DNA from: an uncultured Methanobrevibacter sp.
GTDB taxonomy: Archaea; Methanobacteriota; Methanobacteria; Methanobacteriales; Methanobacteriaceae
Direction of reading: 5' to 3'
Assembly (NCBI RefSeq): GCF_937881195.1
Contig: NZ_CALGFC010000032.1
Coordinates: 75,469-139,468, forward strand
DNA: 64,000 bases
In this document: piece by piece, positions 29,714-39,143 of the stretch
Layout of the letters: every line of letters begins with the position of its first letter
Numbering within the stretch: position 1 is the stretch's first letter
Notes under the pieces: model-generated
Seen by the model: the letters and a program-made list of their open reading frames with translations, nothing else
Told to the model about the DNA's origin: nothing
The model's database searches: none
Position numbers and translations under genes: made by a program

Positions 29714-31564
29714 ATGGAAAGTAAAAATATTATATTATTGGACATTGATTATATAACACATGAAGAAAAAGCAGTGATACGACTTTTTGGAAAAATAAAA
29801 GAAGAAAATGGTAAAACTGGGGAAAAAAAAATAATAGCCCTAGATGAAACATTCGAGCCATATATATATTTAATAACTAATAATATAGAAAAATGTAAAG
29901 AAGATCTTGAAAAATTAACCCCAATGCCTGAAAAGGTAGAAAAAGTTAGAAAAAAGAGATTTCAGATTGAAGGAGAATTTCTAAAAGTAACCTTCAAACA
30001 TCCACAAGATGTTCCAAAATTAAGAGAAATTATAAAAGATCTTGAATCTGTAGATGATATTCGTGAACATGATATCCCATTTTACAGAAGATATCTTATA
30101 GATAATGATATTTTTCCAATGTCCGAAATTAAACTTTCAGGAGAATTAATCAATTCTTTTCCAACCATAAAATCTAAAGATAGTGATTTAGAAATAATAA
30201 AGCTAGAGAAACCCCCAGAAACAGTTGATAGTGAATTTCCAAGTTTAAGAATATTGAGTTTTGATTTAGAAGTTAGAAATCCTGATGGTATGCCTAATTC
30301 AAAAAATGATGAAATAATAATGATTGGTATTTCCAGTAATTTTGGTATTGAAAAAGTAATTTCTACAAAAGGGAAAGATTTAGAATTTGTAGAAACCGTT
30401 TCATCAGAGAAGGATATGATAAAAAGATTTGCAAATATTGTTAAAAGTAATAATATAGACATTATTGTGGGTTATAATTCTGACAATTTTGATTTTCCCT
30501 ATCTTAAAGATAGGGCAGGAATTTATGATATAAAACTTGATTTTGGAATGGATGGTTCGGATCTAAAATTTTTAAGAAGAGGTTACACAAATGCTGCATC
30601 ATTTAAAGGACTTATACATGTAGATTTATACCTAGTTATGAGAAGATACATAAGTTTAGATAGATACACTTTAGAAAGAGTTTATTTTGAATTATTTGGT
30701 GAAGAGAAAATTGAAGTAGCTGGAGATAGAATTTACCAATTTTGGGACAATGGTGGAGAAGAACTAACAAATCTATTTAAATATTCTTTAGATGATGTTG
30801 TATCAACTTTAAAAATAGCTGAAGAAACATTACCCCTTAGTTTAGAACTTACAAGAATAGTTGGCCAACCATTATTTGATTTAACTCGTATGGCTACAGG
30901 ACAACAAGCTGAATGGTATTTAGTGAGAAAGGCATATGAATATAATGAACTTGTTCCAAATAAACCTACAGGTGGAGAATTCTCTTCAAGAAAATCAGAA
31001 AGTGCTGTTGGAGGTTATGTAAAAGAGCCAGAAAAAGGATTACATGATAATTTAGTACAATTTGATTTTAGAAGCCTATATCCCAGTATAATAATTTCAA
31101 AAAATGTTTCTCCAGATGTTTTATTAAAAAGTCATTTAGGCGAAGAATACAATATAGCTAATTATCTTAATAAAGAAGATATAAATGAAAATGACTTCAA
31201 TATTTCTCCAGAGTACAATAATAAATTTGCAAAGAATCCAGTAGGATTTATCCCCTCTGTAATTGGAAATGTTATTAGTGAAAGATTGAAAATAAAAAAA
31301 CAAATGAAAGAATCAAATGATGAAACTGAGAAAAGAATATTGAAAGTACAACAAGATGCATTGAAACGTTTGGCAAACACAATGTATGGAATTTATGGAT
31401 TTTCAAGGTTTAGATGGTACTCAATGGAATGTGCAGAATCCATCACTGCATGGGGAAGAGATTATATAAAAGAAACTATGAAAAAAGCAGAAGAATATGG
31501 ATTTAAAGCAATTTATGCAGATACAGATGGGTTTTATGCAAAATATGATCATTCAGATAAATGA
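29714..31564 (+). CDS. Family B DNA polymerase large subunit (split PolB1)
   Basis: A 616-residue protein from the ATG at 29714; a GTG at 29699 would add five. It contains the exonuclease motifs ([31 protein letters not shown]) and the polymerase motifs A ([10 protein letters not shown]), B ([12 protein letters not shown]) and C (YADTDGF). It then stops about ten residues later, so the thumb domain is missing. This matches the split family B polymerase of Methanothermobacter, where a second small gene supplies the remaining C-terminal part. The small-subunit gene is not in this window. The break is at the family position, so it is not a local truncation. Confidence 0.9.
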   Translation: MESKNIILLDIDYITHEEKAVIRLFGKIKEENGKTGEKKIIALDETFEPYIYLITNNIEKCKEDLEKLTPMPEKVEKVRKKRFQIEGEFLKVTFKHPQDVPKLREIIKDLESVDDIREHDIPFYRRYLIDNDIFPMSEIKLSGELINSFPTIKSKDSDLEIIKLEKPPETVDSEFPSLRILSFDLEVRNPDGMPNSKNDEIIMIGISSNFGIEKVISTKGKDLEFVETVSSEKDMIKRFANIVKSNNIDIIVGYNSDNFDFPYLKDRAGIYDIKLDFGMDGSDLKFLRRGYTNAASFKGLIHVDLYLVMRRYISLDRYTLERVYFELFGEEKIEVAGDRIYQFWDNGGEELTNLFKYSLDDVVSTLKIAEETLPLSLELTRIVGQPLFDLTRMATGQQAEWYLVRKAYEYNELVPNKPTGGEFSSRKSESAVGGYVKEPEKGLHDNLVQFDFRSLYPSIIISKNVSPDVLLKSHLGEEYNIANYLNKEDINENDFNISPEYNNKFAKNPVGFIPSVIGNVISERLKIKKQMKESNDETEKRILKVQQDALKRLANTMYGIYGFSRFRWYSMECAESITAWGRDYIKETMKKAEEYGFKAIYADTDGFYAKYDHSDK

Positions 31565-32158
31565 GTATAATATGAAATATATCATAAAAGTTTATACTAT
31601 TTAATTTTATTAAAATTAATTATGCTAAAATTTATTAAATTTAACTATATTCATTTTTATTAAATTTAATTATTCCTGATTTTCATTAATAAATCTTGAT
31701 TTTATTAATAAATATTTTATTAATAAATATAATACAATAAAAATTACTTTTTATAAATCTTTTAGTTTTTCCATCAAATGTTCTAAAGTTAATAAAAAAT
31801 ATTGATTTATTTCAAATTATTTTAGTTTCATTTATATTATAAAAAATACAAATAATAATATACAAGATATAAATTTATATAACTAAATTTATATTTTTAA
31901 AAGAACAATCTTAATTATTAACATTTAAAGTACTGGAAATTAGTAAATATTAGTTTTTCTTTAAAATTTTTGATATTTAAAGAATATTATATAAATAATA
32001 TAAATCATTTTTATTTAATATTAAAAATTTATCAATTTAAGAATTAATATATCTTACTAAATAAAAGTTAATACTAATTGTTAACTATATAATAAAAAGG
32101 TATAATTAATATAATAAAATATAATAAAAAATTCATAAATATATTATATTAAATGAAA
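31565..32158. other. A/T-rich spacer after polB1
   Basis: About 600 bases. Short reiterations of ttattaataaat and tttattaaatttaa occur around 31600-31740. Otherwise nothing is recognised, until the strong Shine-Dalgarno sequence of the next gene at 32159. Confidence 0.5.
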
Positions 32159-32171
32159 GGGGGGATTTAGC

Positions 32172-32975
32172 ATTAAAAATCCAATAAATTTCATTAAAAA
32201 AACTAATAAAGCAATTAATACATACCTAAAATCAACCAAATTACATGAAAAAGAATACGAGAAAATTAATTCCGCTGAATCAAAAATAGAATCTATAAAT
32301 CATAAATTAATATCAATTGAAACACTTTTAGAAGAAATCGCCGAAAAAGAAAATATAAATAAATATTGTCCAATTTGTGGTAAAAAGTCTTATGTGTTTT
32401 TACAATATGGTGCAGACAATAGAAAAAATGCTAGATGTCCCCACTGTGGTTCATTAGAGCGAGATAGATTAACATTTCTAATATTCAAGAATGTCGTGAA
32501 TGTTTTTCAAGAAAATGTTAAATTGCTCCATATAAATCCAAAATATATTTTTTCAGATTTATTTGAAAAACACTCCAATATTGATCATTGGCCTGTAGAA
32601 ATTAACAAAAAAGACAAAAACTCTAATTATTTTGATATAGAGGATATGGCATACAAAAATAATAGTTTTGATGTTGTTTTTCTTAGCCATGTTTTAGAAT
32701 ATCTTCCCAATGATATGAGAGCACTAGAAGAAATTTATAGAGTAATTAAACCTGCTAAAACTGGTGCATATGTGGTTATTGTATCACCAATTTTCAAAAA
32801 CCTAGATAAAACAGAAGAAAGAGAATTTAATGGGCAAATGAAACCTGTTAGATCATATGGAATTGACTTTTCCAATCGGTTAAAATCAATAGGTTTTCAT
32901 GTTCAGAAATATGACAAATTTGATTTAATCGAAGAAAAATATCTAAATATGTATGGGATTTTTTACAATTCATAA
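32172..32975 (+). CDS. Zinc-ribbon class I SAM-dependent methyltransferase with apparent ATT start
   Basis: About 267 residues. The first 65 are lysine/glutamate-rich and helical. Then CPIC...CPHC (about residues 72-100) forms a four-cysteine zinc ribbon followed by SLERDR, a layout seen in methyltransferases of surface-sugar loci. The methyltransferase core has IEDMAYKNNSFDVVFLSHVLEYLPND (a D-x-HVLE motif). The only standard start, GTG at 32394, would cut off the first zinc pair. Upstream the frame is open to a TGA at 32154 and has no ATG, GTG or TTG, but GGGGGG (32159-32164) lies seven bases before ATT at 32172. ATT initiation is inferred. Substrate unknown. Confidence 0.72.
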   Translation: MKNPINFIKKTNKAINTYLKSTKLHEKEYEKINSAESKIESINHKLISIETLLEEIAEKENINKYCPICGKKSYVFLQYGADNRKNARCPHCGSLERDRLTFLIFKNVVNVFQENVKLLHINPKYIFSDLFEKHSNIDHWPVEINKKDKNSNYFDIEDMAYKNNSFDVVFLSHVLEYLPNDMRALEEIYRVIKPAKTGAYVVIVSPIFKNLDKTEEREFNGQMKPVRSYGIDFSNRLKSIGFHVQKYDKFDLIEEKYLNMYGIFYNS

Positions 32976-33393
32976 TATAAATTTCTTAAAATAATTTTAT
33001 AATAAGAATAAACTATAAATTTTTTTAATTAATATTTTAGCTAATAGAAAATAAAGTGCTTTTCAAACTTTTTTAATAAGATTTATAATTTATTATAAAT
33101 AAAAACCAAATCTTCAAAATAATAATTTAAAACTATTTTTATTTAATAATAAATTAAAATTAATTTTTTTTAAAAAGCTATTAAAAAATATTGCTCTTTT
33201 TTAATATTCTGAACCATATAAACTAATTTTATCAATAATAAATAACTTTATCAATGAAAATTATTAACAATGATAATTATTGTTAATGATAATTATTGTC
33301 AATGATAACAATTATATATTATAAAAATCATATAATATTATATGCTTTATTTTATTTTGAAATAGAGCAAACAAAAATTTTTAGAGTTTTAAA
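32976..33393. other. Spacer upstream of the MarR gene with an iterated operator-like element
   Basis: About 420 bases. The notable element is the triple 16-base repeat at 33269-33316, described separately. A TATA-like stretch (attatatattataaaa, about 33311-33326) follows it. The rest is featureless. Confidence 0.5.
33266..33316. promoter_or_regulatory. Three 16-base direct repeats, likely operator for the MarR operon
   Basis: AATGATAATTATTGTT, AATGATAATTATTGTC and AATGATAACAATTATA follow one another. The first, with its flanking AAC, forms a near-perfect palindrome (AACAAT...ATTGTT at 33266-33284). The array ends about 80 bases before the MarR start and abuts a TATA-like stretch, so binding by the downstream MarR protein is a natural guess. 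Confidence 0.55.
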
Positions 33394-33849
33394 ATGGAAA
33401 AAATTAAAAATATGGATAATATGAGTTATTATTTGAATTGTTATATTTTAATTCTTAATAAATCTCATCAAGCATTCATAAGCCCTTATTTAAAAGAAAA
33501 AAACATTAGTTATAACCAATATGAACTAATCTTACACATTTATCATGACGAAGGTTCTATTCAAAGAAAAATAGCTTCAGCTTGTGGTACTGATAAATGT
33601 GGAGCATCTAGGTCTCTTAGAATATTAGAAGATAAAAAACTAATTATTAAGAAAATTGATGATAATAATAGACGTTCTTACAAATTGTTTTTAACAAAAA
33701 AAGGAAAAGAAGTTGTTGAAGACATAATTGAAAAAGAAATCCAATGGGAAAATCATATCTGTAAAGAGATGGATATTGAAAAAGAAAAACTTTTTGAAAT
33801 ATTAAATAAAGCATGTGTTAGCTGTTTAGAATTAATAAAAAAGGATTGA
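33394..33849 (+). CDS. MarR family transcriptional regulator
   Basis: A 151-residue winged-helix regulator. The recognition region is about residues 48-75 (GSIQRKIASACGTDKCGASRSLRILEDKKLI), followed by the wing IDDNNRRSYKLFLTKKGKEVVE. An unusual GTDKCGAS replaces the usual LDKSTVS-like helix and carries two cysteines nearby (CGTDKC), so a redox or thiol-sensing mode is possible. It is the first gene of a tight three-gene unit with the DUF2156 and GNAT genes (gaps of 9 and 2 bases). Confidence 0.88.
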   Translation: MEKIKNMDNMSYYLNCYILILNKSHQAFISPYLKEKNISYNQYELILHIYHDEGSIQRKIASACGTDKCGASRSLRILEDKKLIIKKIDDNNRRSYKLFLTKKGKEVVEDIIEKEIQWENHICKEMDIEKEKLFEILNKACVSCLELIKKD

Positions 33850-33858
33850 TAGGATAAG

Positions 33859-34743
33859 ATGAAAGATATAAACTTCAAACCAATAACTTTATCAGATAAA
33901 AAGATATTTGATGATTATTTTAATAAAACTAATTTTAATAATGCTGAAAAGAATTTTTCTAATCTTTTCATGTGGAGAAATACCTATGAATATGAATATG
34001 CAATAATTAAAAATTGTTTATGTATAAAAGGTAAATTAAGAAATAGTAAGAAACCATTTTGTCATTTTCCATATGGAGGATGTGATATAAAAGATTCACT
34101 GTCTTTAATAAAAGAAATTTTCAAAAAAGAAGGAAATGAATTAATCATTAAACCATTACTTCCTGAAATGAAAAAATGTTTAGAAAAAACTTTAGAAGAT
34201 TTTATATTAATAGAAGACAGAGATTCATTTGATTATATTTATAATTCAAATAAATTAATTACATTATCAGGTTCTAAATTACGTAACAAACGTAGATGGG
34301 TTAAAAAATTTAGGGAAAATTATGAATATACATATGAAGAAATTAATAGAAATAATTTAATAGAAGCTAAGGAATTTACCATAAATATCATTAAAAATTC
34401 AAACAATGATTTAGATGAGATTATAGCTATGGAAGAGATGTTTGACAATTTGTTTGAATTAGGTATTAAAGGCTGTATTATTAGAGTTGATGGCAAAATT
34501 GTTGGAGTATCTACTGGAGAAGAATTGACCAAAAATACTGTCATTATTCATTGTGAAAGAGCAGATGCAAGATTTGAAGGCATTTATAATTGCATCAATC
34601 AAGAGTTCTGTGAAAAACAATGGTCAGATTATAAATTTATTAACCGTGAAGAAGATCTTGGAATTGAAGGTTTAAGACAAGCAAAATTAACATATCGGCC
34701 AGATTTGCTATTATCCAAATATATTGCTAAGATAGGGGTTTAA
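33859..34743 (+). CDS. DUF2156 (phosphatidylglycerol lysyltransferase C-terminal-like) protein
   Basis: A 294-residue acyltransferase-fold protein. DUF2156 features are DYFNKTNFNNAEKNFSNLFMWR at the N-terminus, KLRNKRRWVKKF in the middle and EDLGIEGLRQAKLTYRPDLLLSKY at the C-terminus. The family is a double-GNAT fold related to aminoacyl-tRNA-dependent lipid modifiers such as MprF, but short stand-alone members have no settled substrate. GGATAAG precedes the ATG. It is the middle gene of the MarR operon. Confidence 0.88.
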   Translation: MKDINFKPITLSDKKIFDDYFNKTNFNNAEKNFSNLFMWRNTYEYEYAIIKNCLCIKGKLRNSKKPFCHFPYGGCDIKDSLSLIKEIFKKEGNELIIKPLLPEMKKCLEKTLEDFILIEDRDSFDYIYNSNKLITLSGSKLRNKRRWVKKFRENYEYTYEEINRNNLIEAKEFTINIIKNSNNDLDEIIAMEEMFDNLFELGIKGCIIRVDGKIVGVSTGEELTKNTVIIHCERADARFEGIYNCINQEFCEKQWSDYKFINREEDLGIEGLRQAKLTYRPDLLLSKYIAKIGV

Positions 34744-34745
34744 AT

Positions 34746-35306
34746 ATGCCTTATGTTAATAAACTAGACGGTGAGAGAATATTTTTAAGTTTAAGTCAAA
34801 AAAAGGATTTATATCTATATAATAATTGGTTAAATGATTTTGAAATTAATTTAACATTTGGTAGAAGCCATATAGCCTTTAATGATGAAAAACAGGAAAA
34901 ATATATTGAAGATTATAATAATAGTAATGATAAGTTTTTCTTTGTTATAGTAAAAAAAGGAGAGACTTTTGAAAGTGATCAAGCTATTGGAATTGGGTTA
35001 TTATATGATGTAGATTTTGTTCATGGAAAAGCTACTTTAGGTCTTTTATTAGACAAATCTTTTCAATCAAAAGGTTATGGTAAAGAGTCTGCTAATTTGC
35101 TTCTTAAATTTGCATTTAATATTTTAAATCTAAACAATATTATGTTATATGCTATCGACTTCAATGAGAAAGTAATAGATATGTATAAAAAAATTGGATT
35201 TAAAACAATTGGGCGTCGAAGAGAAGCATATCCAATAAATAATAATGTTTATGATGAGATTTATATGGATATATTAAAAAAAGAATTTAATGAAGAAAAT
35301 AAATAG
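34746..35306 (+). CDS. GNAT family N-acetyltransferase
   Basis: A 186-residue acetyltransferase of the RimJ/RimL-like group. It begins with LDGERIFLSLSQKKDLYLYNNWLND. The acetyl-CoA loop is SFQSKGYGKESANLLLKFAF (about residues 110-130), a variant of R/Q-x-x-G-x-G/A, and the C-terminal NEKVIDMYKKIGFKTIGRRREAY is a standard block. The start is two bases after the DUF2156 stop, so translation is coupled. The substrate is unknown, with amino acids, polyamines or a small antibiotic as options. Confidence 0.88.
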   Translation: MPYVNKLDGERIFLSLSQKKDLYLYNNWLNDFEINLTFGRSHIAFNDEKQEKYIEDYNNSNDKFFFVIVKKGETFESDQAIGIGLLYDVDFVHGKATLGLLLDKSFQSKGYGKESANLLLKFAFNILNLNNIMLYAIDFNEKVIDMYKKIGFKTIGRRREAYPINNNVYDEIYMDILKKEFNEENK

Positions 35307-35408
35307 GCATATTTAATAAAAATAGGTATGATTTTTTATAAACAAAAAATATTCTTATAGATTATAATTTTTATAGATTATAAATAAATAAGATAATTTC
35401 TCAACCCT

Positions 35409-36737
35409 ATGATAAACTATAAACATTTATATTGGATAATTTTTATTGTGATGACTGGAGGAATTGTTTGCGGTCTTAATATTGCAGGGATTTCTGGTGC
35501 AGTTAGTTACATTCAGGAAGTATTTAATCTAAATGATATTGAAATAGGTTTAGTAGTAAGTTCACTAACAATCGGTTGTATAATAGGTTCATTAATATTA
35601 GGATATTTATCAGAAAAACATGGAAGAAGAAAAATACTAATTTTAACATCATTTATATTTATTATATCCTCATTAGGAAGTGCATTATCCACTTCACCAA
35701 CAACATTGATATTTTATCGTTTTATTGGTGGATTATCAGTTGGAACAATATCATTTTTAGGGCCAGTATATATCTCAGAAATTTCTCCTCAAAAGATTAG
35801 GGGAAAACTTGTTTCTTTAAATCAGCTGGCTATTGTGATAGGAATTCTTTTGGCATATATTTTTGATTATTTGATAATTTATACAAATAATTCTTGGAGA
35901 TATATGTTGGCCATTCCCATTATTTTTAGTATTATCTATATGATTTTCTCCATAAAATCATTACCTGAAAGCCCGCGATGGTTAGTAATTAATAAAAAAA
36001 AATCAGAAGCGGAAACTATTTTCAAGAATATAGAAGGGAAAAAATCAGCAAAAGAACATATAATGAAAATTGAAGAATCTTTATCAATGAAAAATAAAGT
36101 AAAACTTAAAGATTTTTTTAAAGGGAAAATTAAAAAAATAATGATAATTGGGATTATTTTAGCTATTTTTCAACAAGTTGTAGGTATAAATGCAATAATT
36201 GCATATGCCCCATCTATTTTTGAGAACATTGGGATTCAAACACAAAATGCACTACTTCAATCAATTTTGATAGGTTTCGTTAATTTTTTATCTACATTTA
36301 TTGCTATTTGGTTAATTGATAATAAAGGCCGTAAAATATTGCTTATATATGGTTCAATAGGTATGACCTTAACTTTATCATATTTGGTTTATGGTTTTAG
36401 TTTAAGTCAAAATAATATTTTAATATTAATTGCCCTATTAGGTTATATTGCATTTTATGGTGCTTCTTTTGCGCCTATTCTAGGAGTTATAAATTCCGAA
36501 ATATTTTCAAACAATTTTAGAGGAATTGGAATGTCTTTTACTGCTGCAATAAATTGGTTATCTGCATTTGTAGTAATACAATTTTCCCCATATATAATTA
36601 ATAATATAGGAGCATCTATATTATTTGGCTTTTTTGCAATATTTAGCTTTTTATCACTAATATTTGTTAAATTTTACATACCAGAGACTAAAAATAAATC
36701 TCTAGAACAGATAGAGATAGAATTGAATTCAAAATAG
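35409..36737 (+). CDS. MFS sugar-porter family transporter
   Basis: A 442-residue permease with twelve membrane segments. Sugar-porter signatures are present: GYLSEKHGRRK after helix 2, the RFIGGLSVG block, PESPRWLV before the central loop, a QQVVGINAIIAYAP segment of helix 7, DNKGRKILL, and PETKNKSLEQIE at the end. Such H+ or facilitated sugar transporters are common in bacteria and rare in methanogens that live on H2 and CO2. Transfer is therefore plausible. Codon use is not obviously different from neighbours by eye. It lies 100 bases after the MarR operon. Confidence 0.88.
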   Translation: MINYKHLYWIIFIVMTGGIVCGLNIAGISGAVSYIQEVFNLNDIEIGLVVSSLTIGCIIGSLILGYLSEKHGRRKILILTSFIFIISSLGSALSTSPTTLIFYRFIGGLSVGTISFLGPVYISEISPQKIRGKLVSLNQLAIVIGILLAYIFDYLIIYTNNSWRYMLAIPIIFSIIYMIFSIKSLPESPRWLVINKKKSEAETIFKNIEGKKSAKEHIMKIEESLSMKNKVKLKDFFKGKIKKIMIIGIILAIFQQVVGINAIIAYAPSIFENIGIQTQNALLQSILIGFVNFLSTFIAIWLIDNKGRKILLIYGSIGMTLTLSYLVYGFSLSQNNILILIALLGYIAFYGASFAPILGVINSEIFSNNFRGIGMSFTAAINWLSAFVVIQFSPYIINNIGASILFGFFAIFSFLSLIFVKFYIPETKNKSLEQIEIELNSK

Positions 36738-36780
36738 TAAATTTCGTAGATATAGATATAAATATAAATATAAATATAAA

Positions 36781-36868
36781 TTCTCAGCTGATTAATAAAA
36801 CTAAGAGCGAAAAAAATAGTTTATAATTATCATTGATGATGATGACTTTTTATATTATCAACTGAGAA
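36781..36868. other. Long stem-loop with box-C-like loop sequence
   Basis: TTCTCAGCTGAT (36781-36792) pairs with ATCAACTGAGAA (36857-36868) in 11 of 12 positions. The approximately 64-base loop holds ATGATGATGA, which resembles a box C, and the arms contain CTGA, which resembles a box D. Order and spacing do not fit a standard C/D RNA. It could be the 3' structure of the MFS transcript or a small RNA. Confidence 0.35.
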
Positions 36869-36936
36869 ATTACTTTAAAGTATCTAATATATTCTATCAG
36901 ACACAATATCAATATTATAATTCATACTATATAAAT

Positions 36937-36953
36937 ATTTAGTATTACTAAAT
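36937..36953. promoter_or_regulatory. Perfect palindrome, AGTA-N-TACT type
   Basis: ATTTAGTA, a central T, then TACTAAAT form a perfect 17-base inverted repeat. It shares the TTAGTATTACTAA core with the copy upstream of hmd (39261-39275). It lies between two convergent gene ends, which is odd for an operator unless an unseen transcript starts here. Confidence 0.45.
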
Positions 36954-37077
36954 CTATTTTATTTAAATAAAAAGTAATAATTCTAAAAAAGTATTAAAAA
37001 ATACAAATAATATTTAAAAAAATAATAAAAAAACTAAAAAATTTTAGAAAAAGTAATAAATTAAAAAAATGACAAAT

Positions 37078-37206
37078 AAAAATAATTTAATAAATAAAAA
37101 TAATTAAAAAATAGATAAATAAAAATAATTTAATAAATAAAAATAATTAAAAAATAGATAAATAAAAATAATTTAATAAATAAAAATAATTAAAAAATAG
37201 ATAAAT
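37078..37206. repeat. 43-base tandem repeat, three copies
   Basis: A unit beginning aaaaataatttaataaat and ending atagataaat is repeated three times essentially without change, just after the hcgG stop. It contains only A and T apart from one G per copy. Confidence 0.75.
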
Positions 37207-37219
37207 TAAATAAAAATAA

Positions 37220-38737
37220 TTATAAAAAGCTCAAAGCATTTGGAACTTTTTTTGTTATATTTTGAGCAATTCCCGGTACTGTAGATGTTATAATAGAAGT
37301 TTTAGATAATGAAGCAGAATTTATATCATCAGAATTCCCAGAAATTACATTTATACCCAATTCCTCTTGTAAATTATTTACTGTAGCTTTTTCCACAAAT
37401 GGGTCAATGTCAGTTATAACAATTTCATCAACATAACCTTCTATCTCTTTAGCTAAAACCCATGAAAGGAATCTTCCACCTAAAAGAGTAACAGAATCTC
37501 CATTTATCTCTTCTTTAATATCTGAAATTGTCTTTTCAATCGGCATGTTTTTATACATTTTTGAATTTGTAATTGCACCCCAATGTGCATCACCAACAGT
37601 AAAAGAACCTATTTTTTTTGGATATATATTTTCGGGTCCTGATAATTTAACTGCTTTTGTAAGTGCTAGAAGCTCACCCCTACCAATAGGTGCATTAACT
37701 GGGCTATTTTTAATTTCTTCTTTTATAATTTTTAAAACACGAGGTAAGCCAAACTTTCCCCTTTTTGCAGAACCTGGAGAATATCCACACATATATCCAT
37801 GATGGTTATTTGGAAAACCTGAAATAATAATATTAAGTCCTGCCCTTAATCCTGCCCTACATTCATTTTCATATGCTCCATTAGTAGCTACAACTTTTCC
37901 AGGACATAAAACTCTAGACATTGCAATTGCCTTAGAAAATGCTTCAACACGATTTTTTGATGAATTAAATGGACCTCCCTCTATTACAAATATATCCGAA
38001 TTGATATCTATAGCTTTTTCAAAACCAGTGATCAAATCATCATAGCCATCTCCAACAAACATTATTGTTTCAAGAGCTTTTCCATGTTTTTTAGCTAAAT
38101 TTGCCACATATTCTGCTTCTTCAAATGGAGCAGAATGTCCAACCCCTCCTTGCTCACTGGTTAAATTTACAGCAACTGAAGAAGATAATTTAATCCATTC
38201 TTCTTTATCTTCTTCCCTTTCTATTTCTTGTTCAATCAATCTTTTATGTATCCTATCTTTAGGACAACCAGAAGAAGAATCACCTTTATTATAACAATCT
38301 CCACCACATTTAACAATTTCTTTTGGAAATTTCATTGCACCATATTTTCCAAAGTGATCCAAATCTAAAGGAACATCAGTTAAATTATAAACCTCTTCCA
38401 TTATATCAATGCCTTTTTCACCATATTTTTCACCAATATCTGAAAATGCATATGCACAAATATGAATAGGTGCTCCAATATTATTAGCCAATATACAATT
38501 TCCTAGAAGATCAATTTTTTCAAGGTCAGAAGCACAAGTTCCAACCACTACTTCAGTTAAATCACAGCCTAAAGGAAAACGTTTAAAATTAGTTCCTAAT
38601 TTCATAGCATCTTCTTTTGATAATTCTGAAATAGCATCAACAACTTCTACAATGTTTTTTTGAGATTTAGCTAATTTTAATGCTGCATCATAATCATTTA
38701 TAGATTCTTTAATTAAATCATACATCCAATCACACAA
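37220..38737 (-). CDS. hcgG: FeGP cofactor biosynthesis protein HcgG
   Basis: A 505-residue HcgG, needed to make the iron-guanylylpyridinol cofactor of Hmd. It is the largest Hcg protein and has been linked to the step that builds the iron-CO/acyl part. Family features are GTNFKRFPLGCDLTEVVVGTCASD, the cysteine segment KCGGDCYNKGDSSSGCPKDR near residues 143-162, NLTSEQGGVGHSAPFEEAEY, and a C-terminal Rossmann-like part (SVTLLGGRFLSW ... DEIVITDIDPF). It is divergent from hmd, sharing the 620-base regulatory spacer. The start MCDWMYDLIKES could be at the first or second Met. Confidence 0.9.
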   Translation of the reverse strand: MCDWMYDLIKESINDYDAALKLAKSQKNIVEVVDAISELSKEDAMKLGTNFKRFPLGCDLTEVVVGTCASDLEKIDLLGNCILANNIGAPIHICAYAFSDIGEKYGEKGIDIMEEVYNLTDVPLDLDHFGKYGAMKFPKEIVKCGGDCYNKGDSSSGCPKDRIHKRLIEQEIEREEDKEEWIKLSSSVAVNLTSEQGGVGHSAPFEEAEYVANLAKKHGKALETIMFVGDGYDDLITGFEKAIDINSDIFVIEGGPFNSSKNRVEAFSKAIAMSRVLCPGKVVATNGAYENECRAGLRAGLNIIISGFPNNHHGYMCGYSPGSAKRGKFGLPRVLKIIKEEIKNSPVNAPIGRGELLALTKAVKLSGPENIYPKKIGSFTVGDAHWGAITNSKMYKNMPIEKTISDIKEEINGDSVTLLGGRFLSWVLAKEIEGYVDEIVITDIDPFVEKATVNNLQEELGINVISGNSDDINSASLSKTSIITSTVPGIAQNITKKVPNALSFL

Positions 38738-39143
38738 AATATTTGTTATATAATTTATAAATATTATAAATATACTAATTGAATTTGTCGCAAGATGAAA
38801 TTTATTTAGATAGCTTTATAACATTAATTGTTTAATAATAATTATTGTAGTTTTATATTAATATGTAAAATCTACTTTTATATTAATTGAGTAAATTTTC
38901 CATGTATAGCTAGAATTTATAAGTTTTAGTATTATGCTGACTTAATATAGTTAATAATATTTATTTTAAATAAATTATTAATAATAATTAGGTTATAGGA
39001 TATATAAATATTACTATTTATAAAGACTATCATTCATTTCTTTATAAATTAGAAAGTAATACTAAAATGATAGAATTTGATGACTTATTTTTTCTAAAGC
39101 ATACCATACTCACTTAAAAAAAATGAAAAATTTTTATTTAACT

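Larger units (their letters stand above)
36738..37219. other. Spacer with stem-loop, palindrome and 43-base repeats
   Basis: About 480 bases between the convergent MFS and hcgG genes. It contains an 11-of-12-pair stem (36781-36792 with 36857-36868), a perfect palindrome (36937-36953), and three copies of a 43-base unit (37078-37206). All three are listed separately. Confidence 0.6.

Noticed and set aside
29563..29745. 60-codon reverse frame before polB1
   Set aside because: Only Ile, Tyr and Ser repeats from A/T-rich spacer; no ribosome site.
33274..33310. Possible CRISPR-like repeats upstream of the MarR gene
   Set aside because: The units are directly abutted with no spacers, only three copies, and no cas genes are near; an operator array fits better.
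36835..36866. Box C/D guide RNA at 36.8 kb
   Set aside because: A box-C-like ATGATGA and CTGA occur, but the distance and order do not give the C-D'-C'-D arrangement; kept only as an unexplained stem-loop.
37078..37206. 43-base repeats considered as a CRISPR array
   Set aside because: No unique spacers between the units; simple tandem repetition of A/T-rich sequence.
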